In this document: piece by piece, positions 19,435-26,135 of the stretch
Layout: every line of letters starts with the position of its first letter
Numbering within the stretch: the first letter of the stretch is position 1
Assembly (NCBI RefSeq): GCF_014645795.1
Contig: NZ_BMMK01000018.1
Span: forward strand, 1-64,000
Direction of reading: 5' to 3'
Source: Longimycelium tulufanense
Lineage (GTDB): Bacteria; Actinomycetota; Actinomycetes; Mycobacteriales; Pseudonocardiaceae
Length of the DNA: 64,000 nucleotides
Made by a program: the position numbers and the translations under genes
Notes under the pieces: model-generated
Told to the model about the DNA's origin: nothing
Seen by the model: the letters and a program-made list of their open reading frames with translations, nothing else
Databases searched by the model: none

Positions 19435-20100
19435 GTGCCCGACCGACAACCGACCCCGATCGGCGCCCCCGGAGGGCCGGCGCCGCGGACCGTTTCGCGC
19501 CCGCAGCCCCGGCCCCCGACGAGGACCGTCGGTCCGGTGGCCGGTGTGGTCGCGGATCGCGCCACCGGTGGCACCGTCCCCGCCTGGGGCCGCCGCCGGG
19601 TACTGCTGCTCAACACCACGTTCGAACCCCTCACCGCGCTGCCGCTGCGCCGCGCGATCGTGCTCGTGGTCTGCGGGAAGGCCGAGGTGGTGCACGGTGA
19701 CCCGGCGGGGCTGACGCTGCACTCGGCCAGCCGCACGATCCTGGTGCCCTCGGTGATCCGGCTCAGCAACTACGTGCGGGTGCCCTACCGCGCCCGGGTC
19801 CCCCTGACCCGGGCCGGGCTGATGCACCGGGACCGCTACCGCTGCGCCTACTGCGGCGGTCGGGCCGAGACGATCGACCACGTGGTGCCCCGCAGCAGAG
19901 GCGGGGCGCACTCATGGGAGAACTGTGTGGCCAGCTGCGCGCGGTGCAACCACCGCAAGGCGGACAAGCTGCTCGTCGAGTTGGGTTGGCGGTTGCGGAT
20001 CACCCCGACCGCGCCACGCGGCCCACACTGGCGGCTGCTGGCCGGGGTGACCGACACCGACCCGCTCTGGTTGCCCTACCTGGGCGAGCCCGCCGCCTGA
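19435..20100 (+). CDS. HNH endonuclease family protein, Rv2469c-like
   Basis: 221 residues from GTG 19435, chosen because GGAGG lies seven bases upstream. This length equals that of Rv2469c. Residues about 55-130 form an actinobacterial N-terminal domain (VLLLNTTFEPLTALPLRRA), followed by an HNH nuclease with Cys pairs CAYCGG and CARCNHRKADK around IDHVVPRSRGG. A zinc-bound His-metal nuclease is expected. This conserved chromosomal protein family is not obviously part of a mobile element, and its DNA target is unknown. It converges on the repeat-protein gene with a 42-base gap. Confidence 0.88.
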   Translation: MPDRQPTPIGAPGGPAPRTVSRPQPRPPTRTVGPVAGVVADRATGGTVPAWGRRRVLLLNTTFEPLTALPLRRAIVLVVCGKAEVVHGDPAGLTLHSASRTILVPSVIRLSNYVRVPYRARVPLTRAGLMHRDRYRCAYCGGRAETIDHVVPRSRGGAHSWENCVASCARCNHRKADKLLVELGWRLRITPTAPRGPHWRLLAGVTDTDPLWLPYLGEPAA

Positions 20101-20142
20101 CCGGTCCGGTCCCCAGCTCCGTCCGGTCGCGGCGGGCGGTGA

Positions 20143-20637
20143 TCAGGCGGCCCGTTGGCCGTGGATGCGCACCCCGCGGCTCACCTCGCCGTGGCTGCGC
20201 ACGCCCCCGTGGATACGGACGCCCCGCTCGCATCCACGGTGGATCCGAACCCCACCGTGGATGTGGACGCCGCACTCGATGTCGCCGTGGATACGGACGC
20301 CCCGACCGGCGTCGGCGTGGATGCGCACGCCACGTTCTGCCCCCTGGTGGATGCGCACCCCGGCGTGGATCCGCACCCCGCGCGCGTAGTCACTGTGGAC
20401 GCCACTGTCGTCGACGCCGTGGATGCGGACACCGGACCGGCCTCGTGCGTCCCGAGGGATCCGGACACCCGCGTGGATCCGCACCCCACGGTCGGAACGG
20501 TCCCGTGCCCGCTGCGCCAGGTCGACGACAGTGCCGGAACCGGACGTCGCAGTGCGTTCACCCCCGCCCGTTTCGGACCGCAGGAACCTCGGACGGGTGA
20601 GGTCGATGGTCTGGGTGGGGGCCGTGGCGATCCGCAT
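20143..20637 (-). CDS. Unrecognised His/Arg-rich protein of 13 GVRIH tandem repeats
   Basis: 164 residues. A perfect AGGAGG lies seven bases before the ATG, and promoter hexamers sit about 65 bases further up. The N-terminus (MRIATAPTQTIDLTRPRF) is unrelated to the remainder. From residue 51 to 160 the chain is a repeat of the five-residue core GVRIH (variants GVHIH, GVRIP, GVRSH, GVHSD). Cores begin at 51, 57, 69, 79, 87, 93, 103, 113, 123, 129, 139, 145 and 155, mostly 6 or 10 residues apart. There are 13 His, all in the repeats, and two Cys (122, 136). Alternating hydrophobic/charged positions would suit a small beta-solenoid presenting Arg and His faces. No signal peptide or membrane segment. 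I do not recognise it. Confidence 0.7.
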   Translation of the reverse strand: MRIATAPTQTIDLTRPRFLRSETGGGERTATSGSGTVVDLAQRARDRSDRGVRIHAGVRIPRDARGRSGVRIHGVDDSGVHSDYARGVRIHAGVRIHQGAERGVRIHADAGRGVRIHGDIECGVHIHGGVRIHRGCERGVRIHGGVRSHGEVSRGVRIHGQRAA

Positions 20638-20701
20638 AACCGGTCCTCCTGGGGAGAGAAGTCGTGTTGAGGATCATTCGTGTTGTCCGCAAGACCCGGA
20701 C

Positions 20702-20737
20702 AGGTGAAAAGCTAGGAGTCAGATAGCCCGGGGACAA
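20702..20737 (-). promoter_or_regulatory. Putative promoter of the GVRIH-repeat gene
   Basis: Read on the minus strand, TTGTCC (20737-20732) and TAGCTT (20714-20709) are separated by exactly 17 bases. This places transcription start near 20702 and gives a leader of about 65 bases ending in AGGAGG. The hexamers are seen directly. Promoter activity is inferred. The rest of the 20638-20942 gap holds a possible -10 for the divergent MFS gene (TAGGGT, 20852-20857). Confidence 0.5.
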
Positions 20738-20942
20738 GCCGCCAACCTGCCCGCTGTTCGCCGCCTTCCGGCCGCAGGGCGTTCGGACGATGCGTATCTG
20801 CTGTCCGAGTGAGCTGAGATCACGCTCCGCACACTGCGCTACTACCCCCGGTAGGGTCTGCGGGCAATATGCGGCGGGGGAGGGTCGTGACGTATGCGCG
20901 CGGCGTGACCGCTGCGTGTCGGACGGGGGGTACGGCGGACCG

Positions 20943-22211
20943 ATGACCGAACACGGCGACGAGGCGCGGGTGGACCCCGCCGGCGTGCGGGAGGTGCCGC
21001 AGGGGGTCCACACACGTGCCTTCCACCGCCTCATGGTGGCCTGGACGGTGTCGCTGGTCGGCGACGGCGTCCGGGTGGTGGCATTGCCGCTGTTCACCGC
21101 GGTGTCCACCCGGGACCCGCTCGCGGTCTCCGCCGTGGCCGTGGCCGAGGTGCTGCCCTGGCTGCTCGTCGCGTTGCCCGCCGGCGCCCTGGTGGACCGG
21201 TGGCGACCCCGCACCGTGGTGCTGGTGGCCCACGTCGGCCGGGGCCTGCTGACCCTGGGGTTCGCCGCCGCCCTGTTCACCGGGCACGCGACCGTGCCGG
21301 TCCTGGTCGCTGTCGCGTTCGTGCTGACCTCCGCGGAGACGTTCGCCGACTCGGCGTCCCAGCTGCTGCTGGTCGCCCTGGCCGGCCCGGCCGACCTGGA
21401 CGCGGCGAACAGCAGGTTCATCAGTGTCGAGACGGCCGGGGTGGACCTGGCCGGCCCACTGGCCGCGAGCGCGTTGTTCGCCTGGGAACCCGCCGCCTGC
21501 TTCGCCGTGGACGGGCTCTCCTTCCTGGTGGCCGCGTTGTTCGTGGCCAGCCTGCCCGATGTTGCGCCGCACCGCGAGCCCTCCGGCGGTGCCCGGTTGC
21601 GGACCCAGATCGCCGAGGGGGCCCAGTTCCTGCTCCGGCACCGCGGGCTGCGGGTCCTGGTGCTGGTCGTGGTCTCCGCCGCGGTGGCCGCCAGCGCGGT
21701 CAACGCCATCACCGCGCTGTATGCGGTGGAGGTGCTGGCCATCCCGGCGCCGCTGGTCCCGACGCTGATGGTCGCCATGGCGGTGGGCACGATCGCGGTC
21801 GCCTCGGTCGTGCCGGCGCTGGTCCGGCGGTTCGGCGAGGGGCCGCTGATGATCACGGCGCTGGTGGTGCTCGCGGCCGGCTTCGGCCTGCTCGGGCTGG
21901 TGCCGCACCCGGCCGTCGGCTGGGCCGGCTACCTGGTCATCGGTGTAGGCGCCGGGGCGTGGAACGTGTTGTCGGCAACCCGCCGGCAGCGGCTGACGCC
22001 CGGGTCGATGATGGGCCGGGTCTCCAGCACCTACCGCGTGCTGACCTGGGGCCTGATGCCGATCGGGGCCGGCATGGCCGGCCCGGTGGCGGTCATGTCC
22101 TCGCTGGGCACGGTCTTCCTGCTCGCCGCGGGCGTGGTGGGCGTGGCCGCCCTGCTCGCCGCCCGCCCGCTGCTACGCACCGGCACGGTGGCTCCCGCCG
22201 AGAAGGTTTGA
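20943..22211 (+). CDS. Major facilitator superfamily transporter
   Basis: 422 residues from ATG 20943. A GTG 13 codons upstream is a possible alternative. About 12 hydrophobic segments from residue 27 onward, with the MFS loop motif between helices 2 and 3 (GALVDRWRPRTVVL) and an acidic/aromatic N-terminal helix (WTVSLVGDGVRVVALPLF). Resembles MFS_3-type drug or siderophore exporters such as EntS or Tap, but the substrate cannot be told. The 3' end overlaps the convergent DUF4442 gene by 39 bases. Confidence 0.85.
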   Translation: MTEHGDEARVDPAGVREVPQGVHTRAFHRLMVAWTVSLVGDGVRVVALPLFTAVSTRDPLAVSAVAVAEVLPWLLVALPAGALVDRWRPRTVVLVAHVGRGLLTLGFAAALFTGHATVPVLVAVAFVLTSAETFADSASQLLLVALAGPADLDAANSRFISVETAGVDLAGPLAASALFAWEPAACFAVDGLSFLVAALFVASLPDVAPHREPSGGARLRTQIAEGAQFLLRHRGLRVLVLVVVSAAVAASAVNAITALYAVEVLAIPAPLVPTLMVAMAVGTIAVASVVPALVRRFGEGPLMITALVVLAAGFGLLGLVPHPAVGWAGYLVIGVGAGAWNVLSATRRQRLTPGSMMGRVSSTYRVLTWGLMPIGAGMAGPVAVMSSLGTVFLLAAGVVGVAALLAARPLLRTGTVAPAEKV

Positions 22212-22748
22212 GTCCGACCCGCGACCCGGGTCCGATCCCGGCACGGAAGGTTGCGTCGAACCTGGCGCGTGCCCGCCGTCCTCGCCGGTTGCCGGGGGCC
22301 GCGCGCGTTTCTTGGCGCGGGCGTAGACCTGCCTGCGGACCCGGCAGACCAGCTGCCCGTCGGCGTCGACGACCGCGGTGTCGAACCAGACCAGGGCCTT
22401 GCCGCCTGCCGCCGCCTGCCGACGGAACTCGTCCAGGTGCCCGTCGGTCAGGCGGAACTCGGCGAAGACGTCGCCCCGGCCCGGGCGGACGTAGTCGATC
22501 TCGGCCGCCCTGTCCCACACCACGTAGTCGCGGCCGAGGTTGTTCAGCACCATCAGCATCCAGAACGGGTCGATCATCGAGAACAGCGACCCGCCGAAGT
22601 GCGTGCCCACGTAGTTTCGGTTCCACCGGTACATCCGCAACCGCACCTTCGCGTACCGGTAGTCATCGCTCAGCGCCAGTACGCGGATACCGGCGAACAC
22701 CAGCGGCGGCCACAGGTTCAGCCGCCGACGAAGGCTACGGGCACGCAT
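22173..22748 (-). CDS. DUF4442 hotdog-fold protein (thioesterase-like)
   Basis: 191 residues. Residues about 10-150 match DUF4442: YVGTHFGGSLFSMIDPFWMLML-like core and a WDRAAEIDYVRPGRGDV strand, a hotdog fold related to thioesterases. The tail from residue 150 is low-complexity and is the part that overlaps the MFS gene. Divergent from the amidase gene with a 187-base promoter region that contains the small dyad CTACTCAAAAGTAG. Function and substrate are unknown. Confidence 0.8.
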   Translation of the reverse strand: MRARSLRRRLNLWPPLVFAGIRVLALSDDYRYAKVRLRMYRWNRNYVGTHFGGSLFSMIDPFWMLMVLNNLGRDYVVWDRAAEIDYVRPGRGDVFAEFRLTDGHLDEFRRQAAAGGKALVWFDTAVVDADGQLVCRVRRQVYARAKKRARPPATGEDGGHAPGSTQPSVPGSDPGRGSDSNLLGGSHRAGA

Positions 22749-22935
22749 GGGACCAGTCTCGCAGCAAACCTACTCAAAAGTAGTGTGAGGTGTGTCCGAT
22801 TCCCCACCATCCCGGGCTCCGCCGTCCGGGCACCGCCCGACACCCGCCCGTCGCCCAGTCGCCATCGAACGTGGCTGGCGCCCGGCCCCGCCATCGACTC
22901 GAATGAGGAAGAACGGTCCGCTGCGGGGAGGTGGC

Positions 22936-24351
22936 ATGGGCGAACTACACGAACTGAGCGCGGTGGAACAAGCCGCCGCGGTACGACGCCGCGAGGTGAG
23001 TCCGGTCGAGCTGGTCGAGCACCACCTCCGTCGCGCCGAGGAACATCCGGAGCTGGGCGCGTTCACCGTCCTCACCCCGGAGACCGCGCTCGACCAGGCG
23101 GCCACCGCCGAGCGCCTCGTGCGGCACGCCGAGGACCCGGACACGCTGCCCCCGCTGCTCGGCGTGCCCACCGCGATCAAGGACCTCACGCTGACCGCGG
23201 GCGTGCGCACCACCTTCGGCTCGGCCGCGTTCGCCGACTACGTGCCGCACGTCGACGAGGACGCGGTGGTGTTGTTGCGGCAGGCGGGCACCATCAGCAT
23301 CGGCAAGACCAGCACCCCCGAGTTCGGCATGGCCTGCTACACCGAGCCTGCCGGGCTGCCGCCGGCGGTCACCCCGCACGACCCCACCCGGCTGGCCGGT
23401 GGTTCCTCCGGCGGGGCCGGCGCGGCCGTGGCCGCCGGCCTACTGCCGTTCGCCCAGGGCAGTGACGGCGCCGGTTCCCTGCGCATCCCCGCCGCCTGCT
23501 GCGGCCTGGTCGGGCTCAAGCCGACCCGCGGACGCGTCCCGCGCGGGCCGTTCGGCGGGGACGTCACCGGGTTCTCGGTGGTCGGGCCGCTGGCCCGCAC
23601 GGTCGCCGACGCCGCAGCGATGCTCGACGCCCTGGCCGTGGAGAAGCCGGGCGAGCCGTGGACGGTCCACTCACCCGGCGAGTCCTTCCTCGCGGCCACC
23701 CACCGCCCACCGGGCCGGCTCCGGGTCGGCCGCTACGCCACCCCGATCATCCCCGGCGTGCCGGTCGAACCGGAGTACCTGGGCGCCTGGGAGGACGCCT
23801 CGGCACTGCTGGAGCAGCTCGGGCACGACGTGGTCGACGTCGAGCTGGCGTTCGCCGAGCACGCGGTGGCCGCCGTGGAGACGATCTGGAACGTCGTCGC
23901 GCACAGCATCCCGACCGACCCCGCCCGCGAGCAGGACCTGCTCCCACTCACCCGCTGGCTGCGCGAGCGCGGGTCGGCCACCTCCGCCCCGGAGTTCCTG
24001 CGCGCCCTGCAGGTCGCGCACTCGGTCGCCCGCGCGGCGGTCACCGCGCACCTGGCCTTCGACGTCGTGCTCACCCCCGCGTTGGCCCACCTGCCGCCGC
24101 CGGTCGGCTGGTTCAGCGGCGTCGACCCAGCCCAGGACCTGGCCCGGCAGAAGGCGTTCACCCCGTTCACCACCGGCTACAACGTGACCGGCCAGCCGGC
24201 GTTGGCGTTGCCGCTGAGCTGGACCGCCGACGGGCTACCGGTGGCGGTGCAGCTGGTCGGCCGGCACGGCGAGGAGAGCCTGCTGCTGTGTCTGGCCGCC
24301 CAGCTCGAACAGGCTCGTCCCTGGGCTGCGCACCGGCCCGCCTGCTGGTGA
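22936..24351 (+). CDS. Amidase signature family hydrolase
   Basis: 471 residues from ATG 22936, with GGGGAGG about five bases upstream. Has the Ser-cisSer-Lys triad: Lys in PTAIKDLT, the glycine-serine stretch RLAGGSSGGAGAAVAAG, and the nucleophile region GSDGAGSLRIPAACCGLVGLKPTRGRVP. Hydrolyses a carboxamide to acid and ammonia. It lacks obvious GatA partners (no gatB or gatC here), so a metabolic amidase is likelier than Glu-tRNA amidotransferase. Cytoplasmic. Substrate unknown. Confidence 0.92.
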   Translation: MGELHELSAVEQAAAVRRREVSPVELVEHHLRRAEEHPELGAFTVLTPETALDQAATAERLVRHAEDPDTLPPLLGVPTAIKDLTLTAGVRTTFGSAAFADYVPHVDEDAVVLLRQAGTISIGKTSTPEFGMACYTEPAGLPPAVTPHDPTRLAGGSSGGAGAAVAAGLLPFAQGSDGAGSLRIPAACCGLVGLKPTRGRVPRGPFGGDVTGFSVVGPLARTVADAAAMLDALAVEKPGEPWTVHSPGESFLAATHRPPGRLRVGRYATPIIPGVPVEPEYLGAWEDASALLEQLGHDVVDVELAFAEHAVAAVETIWNVVAHSIPTDPAREQDLLPLTRWLRERGSATSAPEFLRALQVAHSVARAAVTAHLAFDVVLTPALAHLPPPVGWFSGVDPAQDLARQKAFTPFTTGYNVTGQPALALPLSWTADGLPVAVQLVGRHGEESLLLCLAAQLEQARPWAAHRPACW

Positions 24352-24427
24352 GGGCCGGGGCCGTTGGGCGCGGCGACGCCCGGGACCGGCGCGCCGGGTG
24401 CGGGTGGCATCGGCTACGGTACGGGCC

Positions 24428-24685
24428 GTGAGCGTCGTGGAGACCGTCGCCGTCTTTGCGCTGATCCCGCTGGCCATCTACGGCGTGATCACGCTGATGA
24501 CGCTGTGGCCGAAGTTCACCCGCGGGCCGCGCTACCGACCCGGTCAGGAGTGGGAGTACGAGCCGGTGTGGTGGACCGCCAATCCCGCGGGCCTGGGCGC
24601 GTCCACCGCGGCCGTGCCGGCCGGTGAGACCGGGGCCGGTGTGCCCGCGGCGACCGCTCGGGGAGGTGCCCGTGGCAACTGGTGA
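24428..24685 (+). CDS. ctaJ: Cytochrome aa3 oxidase accessory subunit CtaJ
   Basis: 85 residues from GTG 24428. One transmembrane helix at about residues 5-27 (VAVFALIPLAIYGVITLMTL), then an arginine-rich turn and the conserved segment YRPGQEWEYEPVWWTANP. This matches the small CtaJ subunit found in the actinobacterial bcc-aa3 supercomplex, which in mycobacteria is also encoded next to the Rv2468c homologue. The start has no clear Shine-Dalgarno. The gene overlaps the following DUF5130 gene by 14 bases. Confidence 0.82.
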   Translation: MSVVETVAVFALIPLAIYGVITLMTLWPKFTRGPRYRPGQEWEYEPVWWTANPAGLGASTAAVPAGETGAGVPAATARGGARGNW

Positions 24686-25160
24686 GCTGGACGAGCGGAC
24701 CCCCGGCGTCGACCCCGCCGAGCTGGGGCCGGGTGAGGCGTTGATGCCGACCGGTCGAGTGTCGGTGGCCCGCCGCATCCCCCCGGACCGGCCGCGGCTG
24801 CCCTTCACCCCGCGCCAGCTGGCCCTGTTGGACGAGGCGTTGACGGTGACCAGCCGGGAGACCGGCCTGGACTTCAGCATCTATTTCGGCGACCTGGGCT
24901 CGGACACCCGCGCTCGCGCCGAGCAGCTGCACGCCATGACCGCCCGCCCCAGCGACGCCGTGCTGATCGCGGTGTCCCCCGGGCAGCGGGTGGTCGAGCT
25001 GGTGACCGGCGAGGAGTCGCAGCGCCGGCTCGCCGAACGCGGCTGCAAGCTCGCCGTGATGAGCATGGTCGGCTTCTTCAAGGAAGGCGACCTGTGCGGC
25101 GGCCTGGTGAGCGGGCTGCGCATGCTGTCGGACCAGGCTGGACGCGCGCCCCGGCGCTGA
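24672..25160 (+). CDS. DUF5130 / TPM-domain protein, Rv2468c-like
   Basis: 162 residues from GTG 24672, with GGGAGG five bases upstream inside the ctaJ gene. The domain spans about residues 30-150: FTPRQLALLDEALTVTSRETGLDFSIYFG, DAVLIAVSPGQRVVELVTG, and FFKEGDLCGGLVSGLRML. Similar in size and order to Rv2468c. TPM-like domains are linked to membrane-protein assembly or repair in other bacteria. Overlap with ctaJ suggests a role near the respiratory supercomplex, which is inference. Confidence 0.82.
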   Translation: MATGELDERTPGVDPAELGPGEALMPTGRVSVARRIPPDRPRLPFTPRQLALLDEALTVTSRETGLDFSIYFGDLGSDTRARAEQLHAMTARPSDAVLIAVSPGQRVVELVTGEESQRRLAERGCKLAVMSMVGFFKEGDLCGGLVSGLRMLSDQAGRAPRR

Positions 25161-25280
25161 AGGTGTTGACTGTGCTGGCGCTCGGTCGGCGGACCGGGCG
25201 CCACACGTATCTCCGCCGGCTGTTGCTGTGTCCGCAAACTTTGCGCGTTCGCTGTCGCCGGTCTCACCCGTGAAATCGGA

Positions 25281-25301
25281 GGCCGTCTGGAGCGGACGGC
25301 C
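25281..25301. terminator. Hairpin between convergent genes
   Basis: GGCCGTC (25281-25287) and GACGGCC (25295-25301), loop 7 nt, between the 3' ends of the DUF5130 gene and the receiver gene. It could serve either strand. Confidence 0.4.
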
Positions 25302-25309
25302 AGCGGCGG

Positions 25310-26017
25310 TCAGAGCAGACCGAACCGCTGGAAGTAGTCGGTCAGCTCCACGGCGGAGGAGGTGACCCCGATGGCACCCAACTCGCGCGCCCGGAAACTC
25401 GCCTGTGCGAAGTTCTTGGGTACGCAGAACACCACCACCGGGATGTCCACCCCGACGTCGCGCACCTCGCGCAAGAGCTCCAAACCGGCCTCCGGCTGGT
25501 AGGTGCCACTCTCCACGCGACCCATGTCGGTCACGATCAGTCGGTAGCGCCGACGGGACAGGGTCCCCATGGCCTCGCTCGTGGTGCCGACCAGGTCGAC
25601 GCGTACCCCGTTGTTCCGCAGCTGCTCCATGAGCAACGCCTTGCTTTCCGGGTGGTCGTCGACCCACAACACGGCGAACGGCTCGCGTTCCCGGTCCGCC
25701 GCCGGCACCGGCTCGGGCGGACGTGTCGGCTCACCTTCTGTCACCGGCGGCGGACCCGGGACGGCGTGGGGGGCGGTCTCCAGCGCCTTGCGCAGCGTCG
25801 ACACCTGCCGCTGCAGGTCCTGGATCAGCTCGTTCTGCTGGCTGCTGAGCTCCCGGAAGGTGATGCGCTGCCCACCGATCTCGAAGTCGAGCTGGCGGGT
25901 CTCAGCCGACCGCAGCACCCGCACCAGGTAGGGGCGGAGCGAGGTGAGGGCGTACAACGCGATCAGCGGCCACATCAGGCTACCGATTGCGGTGATGAGC
26001 AGCGCCGCGTCGCCCAT
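25310..26017 (-). CDS. Membrane-anchored degenerate receiver-domain protein
   Basis: 235 residues: one N-terminal transmembrane helix (about 4-25), a basic and coiled-coil section (30-82, rich in Gln/Leu, IQDLQRQVSTLRKALE), a proline-rich linker (83-112) and a CheY-like receiver (113-235). Receiver hallmarks: acidic pair D120 D121 (LWVDDHPES) and likely phospho-acceptor D164 (IVTDMGR). The usual Thr/Ser switch is replaced by F197-C198, and the conserved Lys after strand 5 is absent (VTSS at 218-221). No output domain and no kinase gene alongside. It may signal through the coiled coil at the membrane or bind a partner without phosphorylation. Confidence 0.75.
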   Translation of the reverse strand: MGDAALLITAIGSLMWPLIALYALTSLRPYLVRVLRSAETRQLDFEIGGQRITFRELSSQQNELIQDLQRQVSTLRKALETAPHAVPGPPPVTEGEPTRPPEPVPAADREREPFAVLWVDDHPESKALLMEQLRNNGVRVDLVGTTSEAMGTLSRRRYRLIVTDMGRVESGTYQPEAGLELLREVRDVGVDIPVVVFCVPKNFAQASFRARELGAIGVTSSAVELTDYFQRFGLL

Positions 26018-26082
26018 GCCCGTCAGCTTACGCTGAGTGTCCGCGGGACTACCGCATGCCGAACCGGCGACGTCGAACGGAG

Positions 26083-26124
26083 GGTCCCCGTGGCGGCCGG
26101 GTACCGCCAGCCGCCACGGGGACC
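26083..26124 (-). terminator. Strong hairpin downstream of pepN
   Basis: GGTCCCCGTGGCGG (26083-26096) and its exact complement (26111-26124), 14-bp stem, 14-nt loop, 12 bases past the pepN stop. It separates pepN from the receiver gene on the same strand. Confidence 0.7.
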
Positions 26125-26135
26125 GATCCGCAAGG

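Noticed and set aside
20155-20500. Possible CRISPR-like array in the repeated DNA
   Set aside because: Repeat units are short, imperfect, lack constant spacers and follow codon phase of a protein-coding repeat. No cas genes.
20155-20670. Plus-strand reading of the GVRIH-repeat region (a VD/DAHPA-repeat frame)
   Set aside because: No ribosome-binding site or promoter on the plus strand. Both are present and well spaced for the minus-strand gene.
22936-24351. Reading the amidase as GatA
   Set aside because: No gatB or gatC nearby. The signature alone does not distinguish them.
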